Assembly: GCA_040752005.1 (NCBI GenBank)
Contig: JBFMFX010000004.1
Span: 1 to 64,000 of the forward strand
Source: RBG-16-66-20 sp040752005
Lineage (GTDB): Bacteria; Pseudomonadota; Gammaproteobacteria; Burkholderiales; SG8-39
Length of the DNA: 64,000 nucleotides
Direction: 5' to 3'
The translations under genes and the position numbers were made by a program. The notes below the pieces were generated by a model. That model saw only the letters and a list, made by a program, of their open reading frames with translations. It was not told the origin of the DNA and did not search any database. Positions within the stretch are counted from its first letter, which is position 1. The number at the start of each line of letters is the position of its first letter. Below, piece by piece: positions 8,365 to 16,141 of the stretch.

Positions 8365-8400
8365 GGCTCGCCGCGACCGGCGCAGCCATTGCGGCGAGCC
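8365..8400 (+). terminator. Hairpin after the apr cluster, no T-run
   Basis: Perfect 10-bp arms GGCTCGCCGC and GCGGCGAGCC with a 16-base loop, starting two bases after the microprotein stop. No T-run follows, so it may be a weak terminator or an mRNA-stabilising 3' stem rather than a classical intrinsic terminator. Confidence 0.4.
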
Positions 8401-8926
8401 CGGTCCGCCCCCGTGACACCTTGGTTCGATGCCGCCGCGCCCGGCCGGGCGGTCCGCGCCGAGCGCGTTTCGCTCATCCGGGCGGGCGCCGGCGCGTGGC
8501 CGACCCGGCCGGTTGACCGATCGCCGTGAAGGCCGGCGGGAAATGAACCCAGTTGGCGAACAGCACCTCCGGCCCGTAGCCGGTGCGTGACCCGTCCCCG
8601 CGCCCCCTCCGGGGCAGCAGCATTCTCGCAAGAAATCTCATGACGGCCGGCTTCGGTCCCGCCAGGGTGCGCGCGGTTGCCATGACCGGCATAACGGGCA
8701 ACAGCAGGAAAAGTTGATCCGCCGCGCAGCTGCGCGGCTGTCTGCCGGCCGACGACGGGTGATGCCCCGGCGAAGCGCCGACTCGCACCGCCCTTCGGCC
8801 CCGGCGAGGCTCACGATGCCGCCGCGACGCCCGTCAAGAGCGAGCAAGGGGATTACCCGATCGGATCCCTCGGATATTCGGTCGCCCGCAGTGCGACGCT
8901 TCAAGCGGGTGCCGGTTTATGCTTGA
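8401..8926. other. Intergenic stretch without a supported gene
   Basis: Several short open frames exist on both strands. The best is minus 8474..8641 (55 codons, high GC at third positions, no ribosome site), which resembles nothing I know. No tRNA-like fold or repeat was seen. The right end carries the palindromic regulator site described separately. Confidence 0.4.
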
Positions 8927-8942
8927 ATTAGTGTTTTCTAAT
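8927..8942. promoter_or_regulatory. LysR-type operator (ATTAG-N6-CTAAT)
   Basis: A perfect inverted repeat ATTAG-TGTTTT-CTAAT, 14 bases before the ATG of the LysR gene. It contains TTA-N8-TAA, close to the TTA-N7/8-TAA box of CbbR-like regulators, and a T-N11-A core. In this position it would suit autoregulation. Confidence 0.5.
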
Positions 8943-8956
8943 ACACGCGGCGATTC

Positions 8957-9883
8957 ATGGCCGACCGGCGCCTCCAGGTTTTCCACGCAGTCGCGAAGCA
9001 CTTGTCCTTCACCAAGGCGGCCGAAGCGCTGTTCATGACGCAGCCAGCGGTCACGTTCCAGATCCGCCAGCTCGAGGAACAGTTCAACACGCGGCTCTTC
9101 GACCGCGCGCACGGGCGTATTTCGCTCACGCCCGCCGGGGCGATGGCGTTCGAGTACGCCGAGCGCATCCTCGCGCTCTCGGCCGAGCTGGAGGCGCGCC
9201 TGAAGGAAATGAGCGGGCAGATCGCCGGCCCGCTGCTCATCGGCGCGAGCACGACGATCGCCGACTTCCTGCTGCCGCAGGTGCTCGGCGAGTTCAAGTC
9301 CCGCTTTCCGGCGGTGGTGCCGCGCCTTTTCGTCGCCAACTCCGAAGCGGTGCAGGACCGCATTGCCGAGCGCAGCCTCGACCTCGGCTTCATCGAGGGC
9401 GATTCGCGCCTGCCCTCGCTCGTCGGCGAGGTCTGCTGCGAGGACGAGCTGCAGGTGGTGTGCGTGCCCTCGCACCCGCTCGCCCGGCACAAGGTGGTGC
9501 CGCCGAAGGCGCTCGCCGAGCACGCCTACGTCAGCCGCGAACCGGGCTCGGGCACGCGCCAGGTCATTGACCACTACCTGGAGAAGGCGGGCCTTGCGCC
9601 GAGTTCGCTCAACGTGGTGATGGAGGCCGGCAGCCCCGAGGCGTTGAAGGGTCTGGTCGCGACCGGTCTGGGCTTCGCCATCGTGTCGCGCGCGACGGTG
9701 ACCAAGGAAGTGAAACTCGGCCAGCTCGTGCGTATCCCGCTCGCGCCGCCCCTCATCCGCAACCTGTCGGTGGTCTATCCGCGGGAGCGTATCCACTCCG
9801 GCCTCGTCAACCGCTTCATCGAGTTCGCGAAGGAGCGGCTGGGAAGCGCCCGGACGGCCGAAGCCGCTGCGGCGCGTCGCTAG
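8957..9883 (+). CDS. LysR-family transcriptional regulator
   Basis: 308 residues. The N-terminal helix-turn-helix reads LSFTKAAEALFMTQPAVTFQIRQLEEQ, followed by the linker helix and a two-lobed substrate-binding domain. It is nearer to CbbR/CysB-like general LysR proteins than to CysB itself. It lies between the apr and sat genes on the plus strand, with a palindromic site just upstream. Control of sulfur oxidation or carbon fixation is possible but not shown. Confidence 0.85.
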   Translation: MADRRLQVFHAVAKHLSFTKAAEALFMTQPAVTFQIRQLEEQFNTRLFDRAHGRISLTPAGAMAFEYAERILALSAELEARLKEMSGQIAGPLLIGASTTIADFLLPQVLGEFKSRFPAVVPRLFVANSEAVQDRIAERSLDLGFIEGDSRLPSLVGEVCCEDELQVVCVPSHPLARHKVVPPKALAEHAYVSREPGSGTRQVIDHYLEKAGLAPSSLNVVMEAGSPEALKGLVATGLGFAIVSRATVTKEVKLGQLVRIPLAPPLIRNLSVVYPRERIHSGLVNRFIEFAKERLGSARTAEAAAARR

Positions 9884-9911
9884 CGGCCGCCGAGACGCGA
9901 TAATAGGGGCG

Positions 9912-10307
9912 ATGGTGGAACTCGACCCGAAGCAGGCGTACGAATTCCTGCAGCAGAACCCGGACGCGCTCTTCATAGACTGCCGGAGCGAGATGGAGTA
10001 CCTGTTCGTCGGCCATCCGGTCGGCGCGCTGCACGTGTCGTGGAACGACGGGCCGGACTGGGAGGTGAATCCGCATTTCGTCGGTCAGGTGAAGAAGCTC
10101 GCGGGCACCGATCACAGCAAGCGCCCGGTCGTGCTCATCTGCCGCAGCGGCAACCGCTCGCGCGAGGCGGGCGCGGAGCTGGAGCGCCACGGATTCGAGC
10201 GCGTGTACCACGTGCGGCACGGCTTCGAGGGCGATCTCGACAGCCGACACCGGCGCAACTCCAGGAACGGCTGGCGCTTCGAAGGGCTCCCCTGGGAGCA
10301 GTGCTGA
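9912..10307 (+). CDS. Single-domain rhodanese sulfurtransferase
   Basis: 131 residues with a complete rhodanese fold: FIDCRSEMEYLFVGHPVGA near the N-terminus and the active-site loop CRSGNRS with catalytic Cys77. Such proteins carry a persulfide on the cysteine. No signal peptide, so cytoplasmic. It sits 28 bases after the LysR gene and ends at a bidirectional terminator facing sat. A role in moving sulfane sulfur fits the neighbourhood. Confidence 0.85.
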   Translation: MVELDPKQAYEFLQQNPDALFIDCRSEMEYLFVGHPVGALHVSWNDGPDWEVNPHFVGQVKKLAGTDHSKRPVVLICRSGNRSREAGAELERHGFERVYHVRHGFEGDLDSRHRRNSRNGWRFEGLPWEQC

Positions 10308-10308
10308 A

Positions 10309-10342
10309 AAAACAGGGTCAGACCCGGGTCTGACCCTGTTTT
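10309..10342. terminator. 34-bp perfect palindrome, bidirectional terminator
   Basis: Arms of 17 bases, AAAACAGGGTCAGACCC and its exact complement, meet without a loop between the convergent rhodanese and sat genes. Each strand ends in a T-run (four and six T), so it can terminate in both directions. The core GGGTCAGACCC looks like a dispersed intergenic element of betaproteobacteria that I recall near REP-type sequences; that link is from memory. Confidence 0.75.
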
Positions 10343-10350
10343 CGGGCTTT

Positions 10351-11568
10351 TCAGCGGGCGGAGTGGCCGGTGAGCTTGACTTCGACCCGCTCGTGCGCCG
10401 CCAGCCCGGCGTAGTACTCGCGCAGGATCTCCAGCACCTCCGGCCGCGAGAATTCGGGCGGCACGGGGCTGCCCTCGGAGAGCCATTTGCGCAGCTTCGT
10501 GCCCGAGACGAGCAGGCGATCGGCGTCCTCGTGCGGGCAGGTGCGCCCGGAGGCCATGCCGCCGCAGCGGTAGCACCAGAAGGTCCAGTCCATCTTGAGC
10601 GGACGGATCTCCAGCGCCCCGCGCGGGATCTCGTCGAAGATGCGGTGCGCGTCGAACGGGCCGTAGTAGCTGCCCACGCCGGCGTGGTCGCGCCCGACGA
10701 TCAGGTGCGAGCAGCCGTAGTTCTGGCGAAAGAGCGCGTGCAGCAGCGCCTCGCGCGGCCCCGCGTAGCGCATGTCGAGCGGATAGCCCGCCTGAATCAC
10801 CGTGTCCTTGCGGAAGTAGCGCTCGATCAGCGCGGCGATGGCGCGCGTGCGCACCTCGGCCGGGATGTCGCCGGGCTTGAGGTTGCCGAGCAGCGAATGC
10901 ACCAGCACCCCGTCGCAGACCTCGATCGCGACCTTGACCAGATACTCGTGCGAGCGGTGCATCGGGTTGCGCGTCTGGAACGCCGCGATCCTCGACCAGC
11001 CCAGACGCTCGAACGCGGCGCGCGTCTCGGCCGGCGTCATGAACAGCGCGCCGTAGCGCGCCTTGAACCCGCCGTCGGAGAGCACCCGCACCGGGCCGGC
11101 GAGATTGACCTCGCCCTGCGCCATCACCATGCGCACCCCGGGGTGCTCGGGATCGGTGGTGCGGAACACCGTCGCGCACTCGTGCGCCTTGTCAATCGTG
11201 TACTTCTCGGTGACCCGCATCGTCGCCAGGATCTCGTCGGATTCGGGGTCGAGCAGCGCGATGTCGGCGCCGACGCGAATCGAGTCCGCGGTCGCGCGCT
11301 CTGCCGAAAGCGTGATCGGAATCGGCCAGAACAGGCCGTTCGCGAGCTCCATGCCGTCGCACACCAGCTGCCAGTCGCTGTGCGTCATGAAGCCCTCGAG
11401 CGGCGTAAAGCCGCCGATGCCGAGCATGACGAGATCGCCCTTTTCGCGCGAGCTGACGCGCAGCTTCGGCAGCGTGCGCGCGCGCCGAAGTTCCTCGGCG
11501 GCGCGCGCCGGATCGAGAAGCAGCGGCCTGAGGCCCTTGCCGCCGTGCGGAGATACGAGACCGGGCAT
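10351..11568 (-). CDS. sat: ATP sulfurylase (dissimilatory type)
   Basis: 405 residues, the homo-oligomeric Sat type without an APS-kinase domain. The nucleotide-binding motif QTRNPMHRSHE and the later GRDHAGVG are intact, and a Cys/His cluster (CYRCGGM...TCPHE) matches the metal site of Sat from sulfur lithotrophs. It converts APS and pyrophosphate to ATP and sulfate, completing the Apr pathway by substrate-level phosphorylation. Transcribed away from yeeE with 107 bases between, and ending at the bidirectional terminator. Confidence 0.95.
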   Translation of the reverse strand: MPGLVSPHGGKGLRPLLLDPARAAEELRRARTLPKLRVSSREKGDLVMLGIGGFTPLEGFMTHSDWQLVCDGMELANGLFWPIPITLSAERATADSIRVGADIALLDPESDEILATMRVTEKYTIDKAHECATVFRTTDPEHPGVRMVMAQGEVNLAGPVRVLSDGGFKARYGALFMTPAETRAAFERLGWSRIAAFQTRNPMHRSHEYLVKVAIEVCDGVLVHSLLGNLKPGDIPAEVRTRAIAALIERYFRKDTVIQAGYPLDMRYAGPREALLHALFRQNYGCSHLIVGRDHAGVGSYYGPFDAHRIFDEIPRGALEIRPLKMDWTFWCYRCGGMASGRTCPHEDADRLLVSGTKLRKWLSEGSPVPPEFSRPEVLEILREYYAGLAAHERVEVKLTGHSAR

Positions 11569-11675
11569 GCGACTGTGCGAGTGTTGCGGCGCGAGCGTTA
11601 CGCTAGCATGCCGCGCGCACGTGTCGCACGCGGTTTACCTGATGCGGCGATAAGACGGCTCGATTCTCGTCGCGC

Positions 11676-12797
11676 TCAGCCTTCGTCGAGCAGCGCGTAC
11701 TGCACCTTCATCGCCGCCGCGGCGCCGGCGATCATCGCCGCGAGCGCGAGATACGAGCCGAGCGCCAGCGTCGAGGTTCCGGTCACCCCCTGCCCGATCG
11801 TGCAGCCCATGGCGGTGAAGCCGCCGAATCCCATCAACAGGCCTCCGGCGAGATGGCGCACGAAATCGCCGACCGAGGCGAACCACTCGAACCGGAAGCT
11901 GCGGCTTGCAGCCGCGTACAGGAACGAGCCGAAGATCACCCCGAACACCGCCATCACGCCGAAGTTGAGCAGCGTCCAGCGGCGCGGCTCCATCAGGTAG
12001 CGCAGCGTGTCGCCGATCGGGCTGATAAAGGTGAACGACTGCACCTCGACCCGGCTCGGGCGCTCCTCGGCGAAAGCCGCCGCCTCGCGCCAGTCCTCGC
12101 CCCACGGCCCGCCGGTGATGAACCAGCCGGCAAGCACCGCCAACCCGACCACGACGCCGCCGGCGACGAGTTCGCGGTTGGCGCGAAAGTCGGCCGAGCG
12201 AAGCACGAACCACAGCAGCGCGCCCGCGACCAGTACGCCCGCCACCGCGCGCGCCGGCCGCGGACCCGCGCCGGCGAGCGCGGCGAGCAACGCGTCCACG
12301 TTCTGGCCCGGGATGTCGTACGCCGCGAGATCCACGATCGTCGGCCGCAGCCAGCTCATCACCGCGACGTCGAACAGGCTCGTGGTGAACATGGCGTAGG
12401 CGACCGCGCCGATCGCCGCCGCGACCAGCAGCGACTTGAGGTTGCCGCCGCCGATCCGCACCAGCGTCTTCGAGCCGCAGCCGCTCGCGAGCGTCATGCC
12501 GATGCCGAAGAGAAACCCTCCGACCAGATAGCGCAGCCAGGCGAACTGCGCCGTGCGGTACGGCGGCTGGGTGTTCTCCGGCAGCGTCACGACGCCCGCA
12601 AGTTCCAGCACCGTCAGGCCGCCGGCGGCGATGGCGACCGCCAGCAGCCACGCCCGCAGCCGGCCGGTGTCGCCGATGTTCACCCAGTCGGACACCGCGC
12701 CCATCGTGCAGAAGTTGGTCTTCGCCATCACCGCGCCCATCGCGGTAGCGACGAGGAACACCGAGGCGAGCACCTTGAAGTGAATGTCGAATTCCAT
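11676..12797 (-). CDS. YeeE/YedE-family sulfur transporter
   Basis: 373 residues with about nine or ten membrane helices. The family shows two pseudo-repeats with conserved glycine and cysteine motifs, here GGFLFGIGMTLASGCGSKTLVRIGGGN and LLMGFGGFTAMGCTIGQGV. Relatives (TsuA/YeeE) import thiosulfate. It starts 25 bases after the hydrolase gene, so these two are probably one operon, divergent from sox. Thiosulfate or sulfane-sulfur uptake is the likely role. Confidence 0.82.
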   Translation of the reverse strand: MEFDIHFKVLASVFLVATAMGAVMAKTNFCTMGAVSDWVNIGDTGRLRAWLLAVAIAAGGLTVLELAGVVTLPENTQPPYRTAQFAWLRYLVGGFLFGIGMTLASGCGSKTLVRIGGGNLKSLLVAAAIGAVAYAMFTTSLFDVAVMSWLRPTIVDLAAYDIPGQNVDALLAALAGAGPRPARAVAGVLVAGALLWFVLRSADFRANRELVAGGVVVGLAVLAGWFITGGPWGEDWREAAAFAEERPSRVEVQSFTFISPIGDTLRYLMEPRRWTLLNFGVMAVFGVIFGSFLYAAASRSFRFEWFASVGDFVRHLAGGLLMGFGGFTAMGCTIGQGVTGTSTLALGSYLALAAMIAGAAAAMKVQYALLDEG

Positions 12798-12822
12798 GGC
12801 GTATCGGTCCCTTGCCGTGCCG

Positions 12823-13752
12823 TCAGTCCTGTCCGAGGAACGCGTGCACCGCGTCGGCGGCGTCCTCGCCGTACAGATCGTGGAAGAAATGGTCCGCGCC
12901 CGCGATCACCTTCATACGCACGCGCCTGCCGTCGGCGAGCGGCGCGATGCGCCTTGCGCCATCGCGCACGATCTCGTCGCCGCCCGCGACCACCACCAGC
13001 ACCGGCACCGCGATGCGCGCGAGCGTCGCCGGCAGCTCGCTCGAAGGCTCCGGCGCGTAGTAGGACAGGAACGCCTCGGCGCTCGCCATCGTCCGCTCGC
13101 AGTTGAGGAACCCCAGCGGGCCGAGCAGCGCCGCGCCCCTGCCCGCCGCGGCGAGCGCGCGCGCCTCGGCAACCAGCGGCGCGAGCGGCGCACCGAACCG
13201 CTCGGCATAGCGCTCGGCCGAGTCGGCGGCGAAGATCGGCGCGAGCAGCACCACGCGCGCGAGCGCCGGATGGCGCCGTTCGGCAGCGAACCAGGCGGCC
13301 TGCTGACCGCCGCGCGAAAATCCGGCGAGCGTAACGCGCCGCGCGCCCTCGCGCTCCGCCCAGTCGAGCCAGGCGCCGATCTCGCCGAGCGCATCGGCCG
13401 CCCGGTGCCGACTCGGCGTGGCGCAGTCGAACATACCCTCGCGCCGGTCCTGGCCGAGCGAGAGAGTGATCGCGAGAGTGTTCTGGCCGCGCTCGCGAAG
13501 AAGCCGCCGGAACTGGCGCATCACCTCCATGTCGCGATGTCCCATCGTGCCGTGCACCAGCAGCACCAGGCCGTCGGCGAGCGCCCGGCCGGGCGCGAGT
13601 TCGAGCGTCGCGCGCAGCGTGAGGCCCTCGTGCGTCCGCGTCACCTCGGTCGCGGCGGTGGCGGGCCCCGCCGCGACGATGAGCGCGGCTGTGCCGAGCA
13701 GCGCATAAGCGGCGCGAATCACGGCATCAGGCAAAATGTTCCATCTTTGCAT
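12823..13752 (-). CDS. Secreted alpha/beta hydrolase
   Basis: 309 residues. Residues ~10-34 form a signal peptide (AAYALLGTAALIVAAGPATAA). The hydrolase core has VLLVHGTMGHRD (oxyanion loop), the nucleophile elbow GFSRGG, a late Asp in VVVAGGDEIV, and the catalytic His in AGADHFF, so the triad is complete. Substrate unknown. It is divergent from soxY across an 83-base gap that contains a palindrome, and upstream of the YeeE transporter, so a link to sulfur metabolism is likely. Confidence 0.75.
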   Translation of the reverse strand: MQRWNILPDAVIRAAYALLGTAALIVAAGPATAATEVTRTHEGLTLRATLELAPGRALADGLVLLVHGTMGHRDMEVMRQFRRLLRERGQNTLAITLSLGQDRREGMFDCATPSRHRAADALGEIGAWLDWAEREGARRVTLAGFSRGGQQAAWFAAERRHPALARVVLLAPIFAADSAERYAERFGAPLAPLVAEARALAAAGRGAALLGPLGFLNCERTMASAEAFLSYYAPEPSSELPATLARIAVPVLVVVAGGDEIVRDGARRIAPLADGRRVRMKVIAGADHFFHDLYGEDAADAVHAFLGQD

Positions 13753-13774
13753 CGCGTTCGTCCCATACTATCAA

Positions 13775-13792
13775 TTCCGCTTGCAAGCGGAA
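13775..13792. promoter_or_regulatory. 18-bp perfect palindrome between the sox operon and the hydrolase gene
   Basis: TTCCGCTTG followed directly by CAAGCGGAA, in the middle of the 83-base divergent gap. There is no T-run, and it lies upstream of both genes, so it reads as an operator for a dimeric regulator rather than a terminator. No SoxR-like repressor is encoded in the window. Confidence 0.55.
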
Positions 13793-13835
13793 ACGCAGGT
13801 TGGGTAAATTGGCGAACCTGAGGAGGAGGTGCGAC

Positions 13836-14345
13836 ATGAATTCGATGCACGACACGTCACGGCGCAGGGCGCTCAAGCTCCTTGGCGCGGCCGGCGCCGT
13901 CGCCGGCGCGATTTCGTTTGGCGCGCTGCTGCCGCCGAGTGCGGCAAGGGCGCAGGCACTCGGGATGCCGCTCGAGGACGAGAAAGTGGCCGATACGATG
14001 AAACGGCTGTTCGGCGGCCGCACGGTGCAGGATGCCGGCGAGCGGATCAAGGTGGATGCGCCGCTCATCGCCGAGAACGGCGCAGTGGTGCCGATCAAGG
14101 TGGATGCCGAGCTGCCGATGGCCCCGGACAAGTACGTCAAGAACATCTACATTATCGCCGACAAGAACCGGCGGCCGCTGAACGCAAAGTTCTCGCTCAC
14201 GCCGGAGGCGGGCAAGGCCTCGATCGCCACCAACGTCCGCCTGGCGTCCACGAGCGACGTGCGCGTCATCGCCGAGATGAGCGACGGCACGCTGTACGGC
14301 GTCACGCGCGAGGTCAAGGTGACCGTCGGCGGCTGCGGCGGCTGA
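13836..14345 (+). CDS. soxY: SoxY, sulfur-carrier subunit
   Basis: 169 residues. A Tat signal (SRRRALKLLGAAG) leads it to the periplasm. The C-terminal swinging arm ends GGCGG with the substrate cysteine at 167, to which thiosulfate is attached. AGGAGGAGGT precedes the chosen ATG at 13836. First gene of the sox operon and partner of SoxZ. Confidence 0.95.
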   Translation: MNSMHDTSRRRALKLLGAAGAVAGAISFGALLPPSAARAQALGMPLEDEKVADTMKRLFGGRTVQDAGERIKVDAPLIAENGAVVPIKVDAELPMAPDKYVKNIYIIADKNRRPLNAKFSLTPEAGKASIATNVRLASTSDVRVIAEMSDGTLYGVTREVKVTVGGCGG

Positions 14346-14388
14346 GCCGGCCCGAAGCGCCGCGCATCCATCGAGAGGAGGATAGCCG

Positions 14389-14712
14389 ATGTCGGTAGGG
14401 CAGGTTCGCATCCGCGTGCCGGAGAAGGCCAAGCAGGGCGAGGTGGTCACCGTGCGCGTGCTCGTCACGCACCCCATGGAGACACTTCAGTTCAAGGACG
14501 GCAAGCCGGTGGCGAAGCAGTACAACTTCATCCATCGCGTCGAGGCCACCTACAACGGCAAGAAGGTCTTCGAAGCCGAGTTGACCCAGGCGGTGAGCCA
14601 GAACCCGCTCATCGCCTTTCCAGTCAAGGTGAACGAGCCGGGGACGGTCAAGGTGACGTTCTACGAAACCACCGGCAAGACCTACACCGGAGAAGCGCAG
14701 ATCAAGTTCTGA
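14389..14712 (+). CDS. soxZ: SoxZ, partner of SoxY
   Basis: 107 residues, the usual SoxZ length. It has the immunoglobulin-like beta fold (VTVRVLVTHPMETL; NFIHRVEATYNGKKVFEAEL) and no signal peptide, because it is exported with SoxY. A strong GAGAGGAGG site precedes the ATG. Confidence 0.95.
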   Translation: MSVGQVRIRVPEKAKQGEVVTVRVLVTHPMETLQFKDGKPVAKQYNFIHRVEATYNGKKVFEAELTQAVSQNPLIAFPVKVNEPGTVKVTFYETTGKTYTGEAQIKF

Positions 14713-14755
14713 GAACCGGCCGCACTGCGCGGCCAGCGTCTAGGAGGAGACGCCC

Positions 14756-16129
14756 ATGAGGCTCGAGTGGAGGAAGATCTCGCGCGGCCGCCGCGCCGCG
14801 CTTGCTGCGGCTGGCGCCGTGATCGTCGGCGCCTGCGCCGCCGTGGGGACCACGGTGACGTCGAAGGAGTGGCAATCGCGGGCGACGCCCCAGTCGCAGG
14901 GTATCGTCAAGGTCGTCAACGGCAAGACCATTCAGGAGCGCTACCCCTTCGGCGGCTTCGGCACCGACAGCTTCGAGAAGTGGCCGACCTACGCCTACGG
15001 CAGTCCGGAATATTTCCCACCGAAGAAGGGCGAGATGCCGAAGGGCATCAAGGGCGATCCGAAGAAGGGCCACGCACTCATCAAGGCTTCCGCGAAGGGC
15101 CCATGCACCGGCTGCCACGTCATTCCGGACGCCACCGTCTGGCCGGCGGGCAACGTCGGGCCGGATCTGCGGGCGATCGGCTCGCGAGGGCTTCCCGACG
15201 AGCATCTGTACCAGGTCGTGTACGACCCCCGCGTCATCTTCGGCGCCGACACGCCGATGGCGCCGTTTGGCGCCTCGGGCATGTGGACGCCGGAGGAGAT
15301 CGTCCATGTCGTCGCTTACCTTCAGTCGCTGAAGGGCAACCCGCCGGGACAGCCGGAGAAGGTCACCGATGACCCGCAGTGGGATCCGCGCACCCGTCCG
15401 GTCGTGCGCCCGGCCTACGGCGATCACCTCGACATCACCGCGAACCCGGGGCTCGGATTCACCCAGGACGTCGCCGTGCCGCTGTGGTCGAAGGCCGGCC
15501 CGAAGGGGCAGTCGTGCGCGAGCTGCCACGGACCGATCGGCGCGCCGGATGCGCAGCGCCCGCTCGGCGTCATCGCCTCGATGGTCGGCGTCGGCGCGCG
15601 CTATCCGAAATGGATGGCCAAGTACAGCCGCATGATGTCGGTGGAGGACTTCCTGGCCGTGCACGCGCCGGAAACCACCGGCCACGAGATGCCGAGCCAG
15701 GGCGATGCGAACCTCGCCATGTCCATCCTGGTGCGCATGCAATCGAACGGCATGCCCTATGCGCTCGATCTGGCTGATCCGAACGTGCAGGCCGCGATCC
15801 AGCGCGGCGAGGCGACGTTCAACCGCCGCGTCGGCCAGCGCGGACAGGCCTGCGCCAACTGCCACACCGCGCGCGGCGGCGGCAACAAGTTCCTCGGCGG
15901 ACGGTTCCTGGCCGACGTCGAGAAGGACGCGATGATCAATCACCCGTACTGGCGCACCGCCTGGCAGCGGGTGATCGACATCCGCATCCGCATGCAGTGG
16001 TGCATGACGCCGCTCAGAACCAACATGCTGCCCGGAGACGCGCCGGAGTACGCGGACCTGGAGACCTTCATCATCGCCAAGCAGACGCGACGCGGCGACA
16101 AGGTGCTGGTGCCGCGCATCTCGCACTGA
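14756..16129 (+). CDS. SoxXA fusion: triheme c-type cytochrome
   Basis: 457 residues joining two proteins that are usually separate. Residues ~50-195 match SoxX: heme motif CTGCH (117-121), WPAGNVGPDL, and a Met in PMAPFGASG (168). Residues ~205-457 match SoxA: CASCH (254-258), CANCH (366-370), and an active-site cysteine at 416 in RIRMQWCMTPLRTN. A hydrophobic N-terminus with VGAC at 27 could be a signal or lipobox. SoxXA couples thiosulfate to the SoxY cysteine and passes on two electrons. The two reading frames are continuous with no stop or frameshift between them, so the fusion is real in this sequence. Confidence 0.9.
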   Translation: MRLEWRKISRGRRAALAAAGAVIVGACAAVGTTVTSKEWQSRATPQSQGIVKVVNGKTIQERYPFGGFGTDSFEKWPTYAYGSPEYFPPKKGEMPKGIKGDPKKGHALIKASAKGPCTGCHVIPDATVWPAGNVGPDLRAIGSRGLPDEHLYQVVYDPRVIFGADTPMAPFGASGMWTPEEIVHVVAYLQSLKGNPPGQPEKVTDDPQWDPRTRPVVRPAYGDHLDITANPGLGFTQDVAVPLWSKAGPKGQSCASCHGPIGAPDAQRPLGVIASMVGVGARYPKWMAKYSRMMSVEDFLAVHAPETTGHEMPSQGDANLAMSILVRMQSNGMPYALDLADPNVQAAIQRGEATFNRRVGQRGQACANCHTARGGGNKFLGGRFLADVEKDAMINHPYWRTAWQRVIDIRIRMQWCMTPLRTNMLPGDAPEYADLETFIIAKQTRRGDKVLVPRISH

Positions 16130-16141
16130 CGGCGCGCGCGC

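Noticed and set aside
8474..8641. 55-codon minus frame ending FANWVHFPPAFTAIG
   Set aside because: Coding-like third positions, but no ribosome site, family or operon context.
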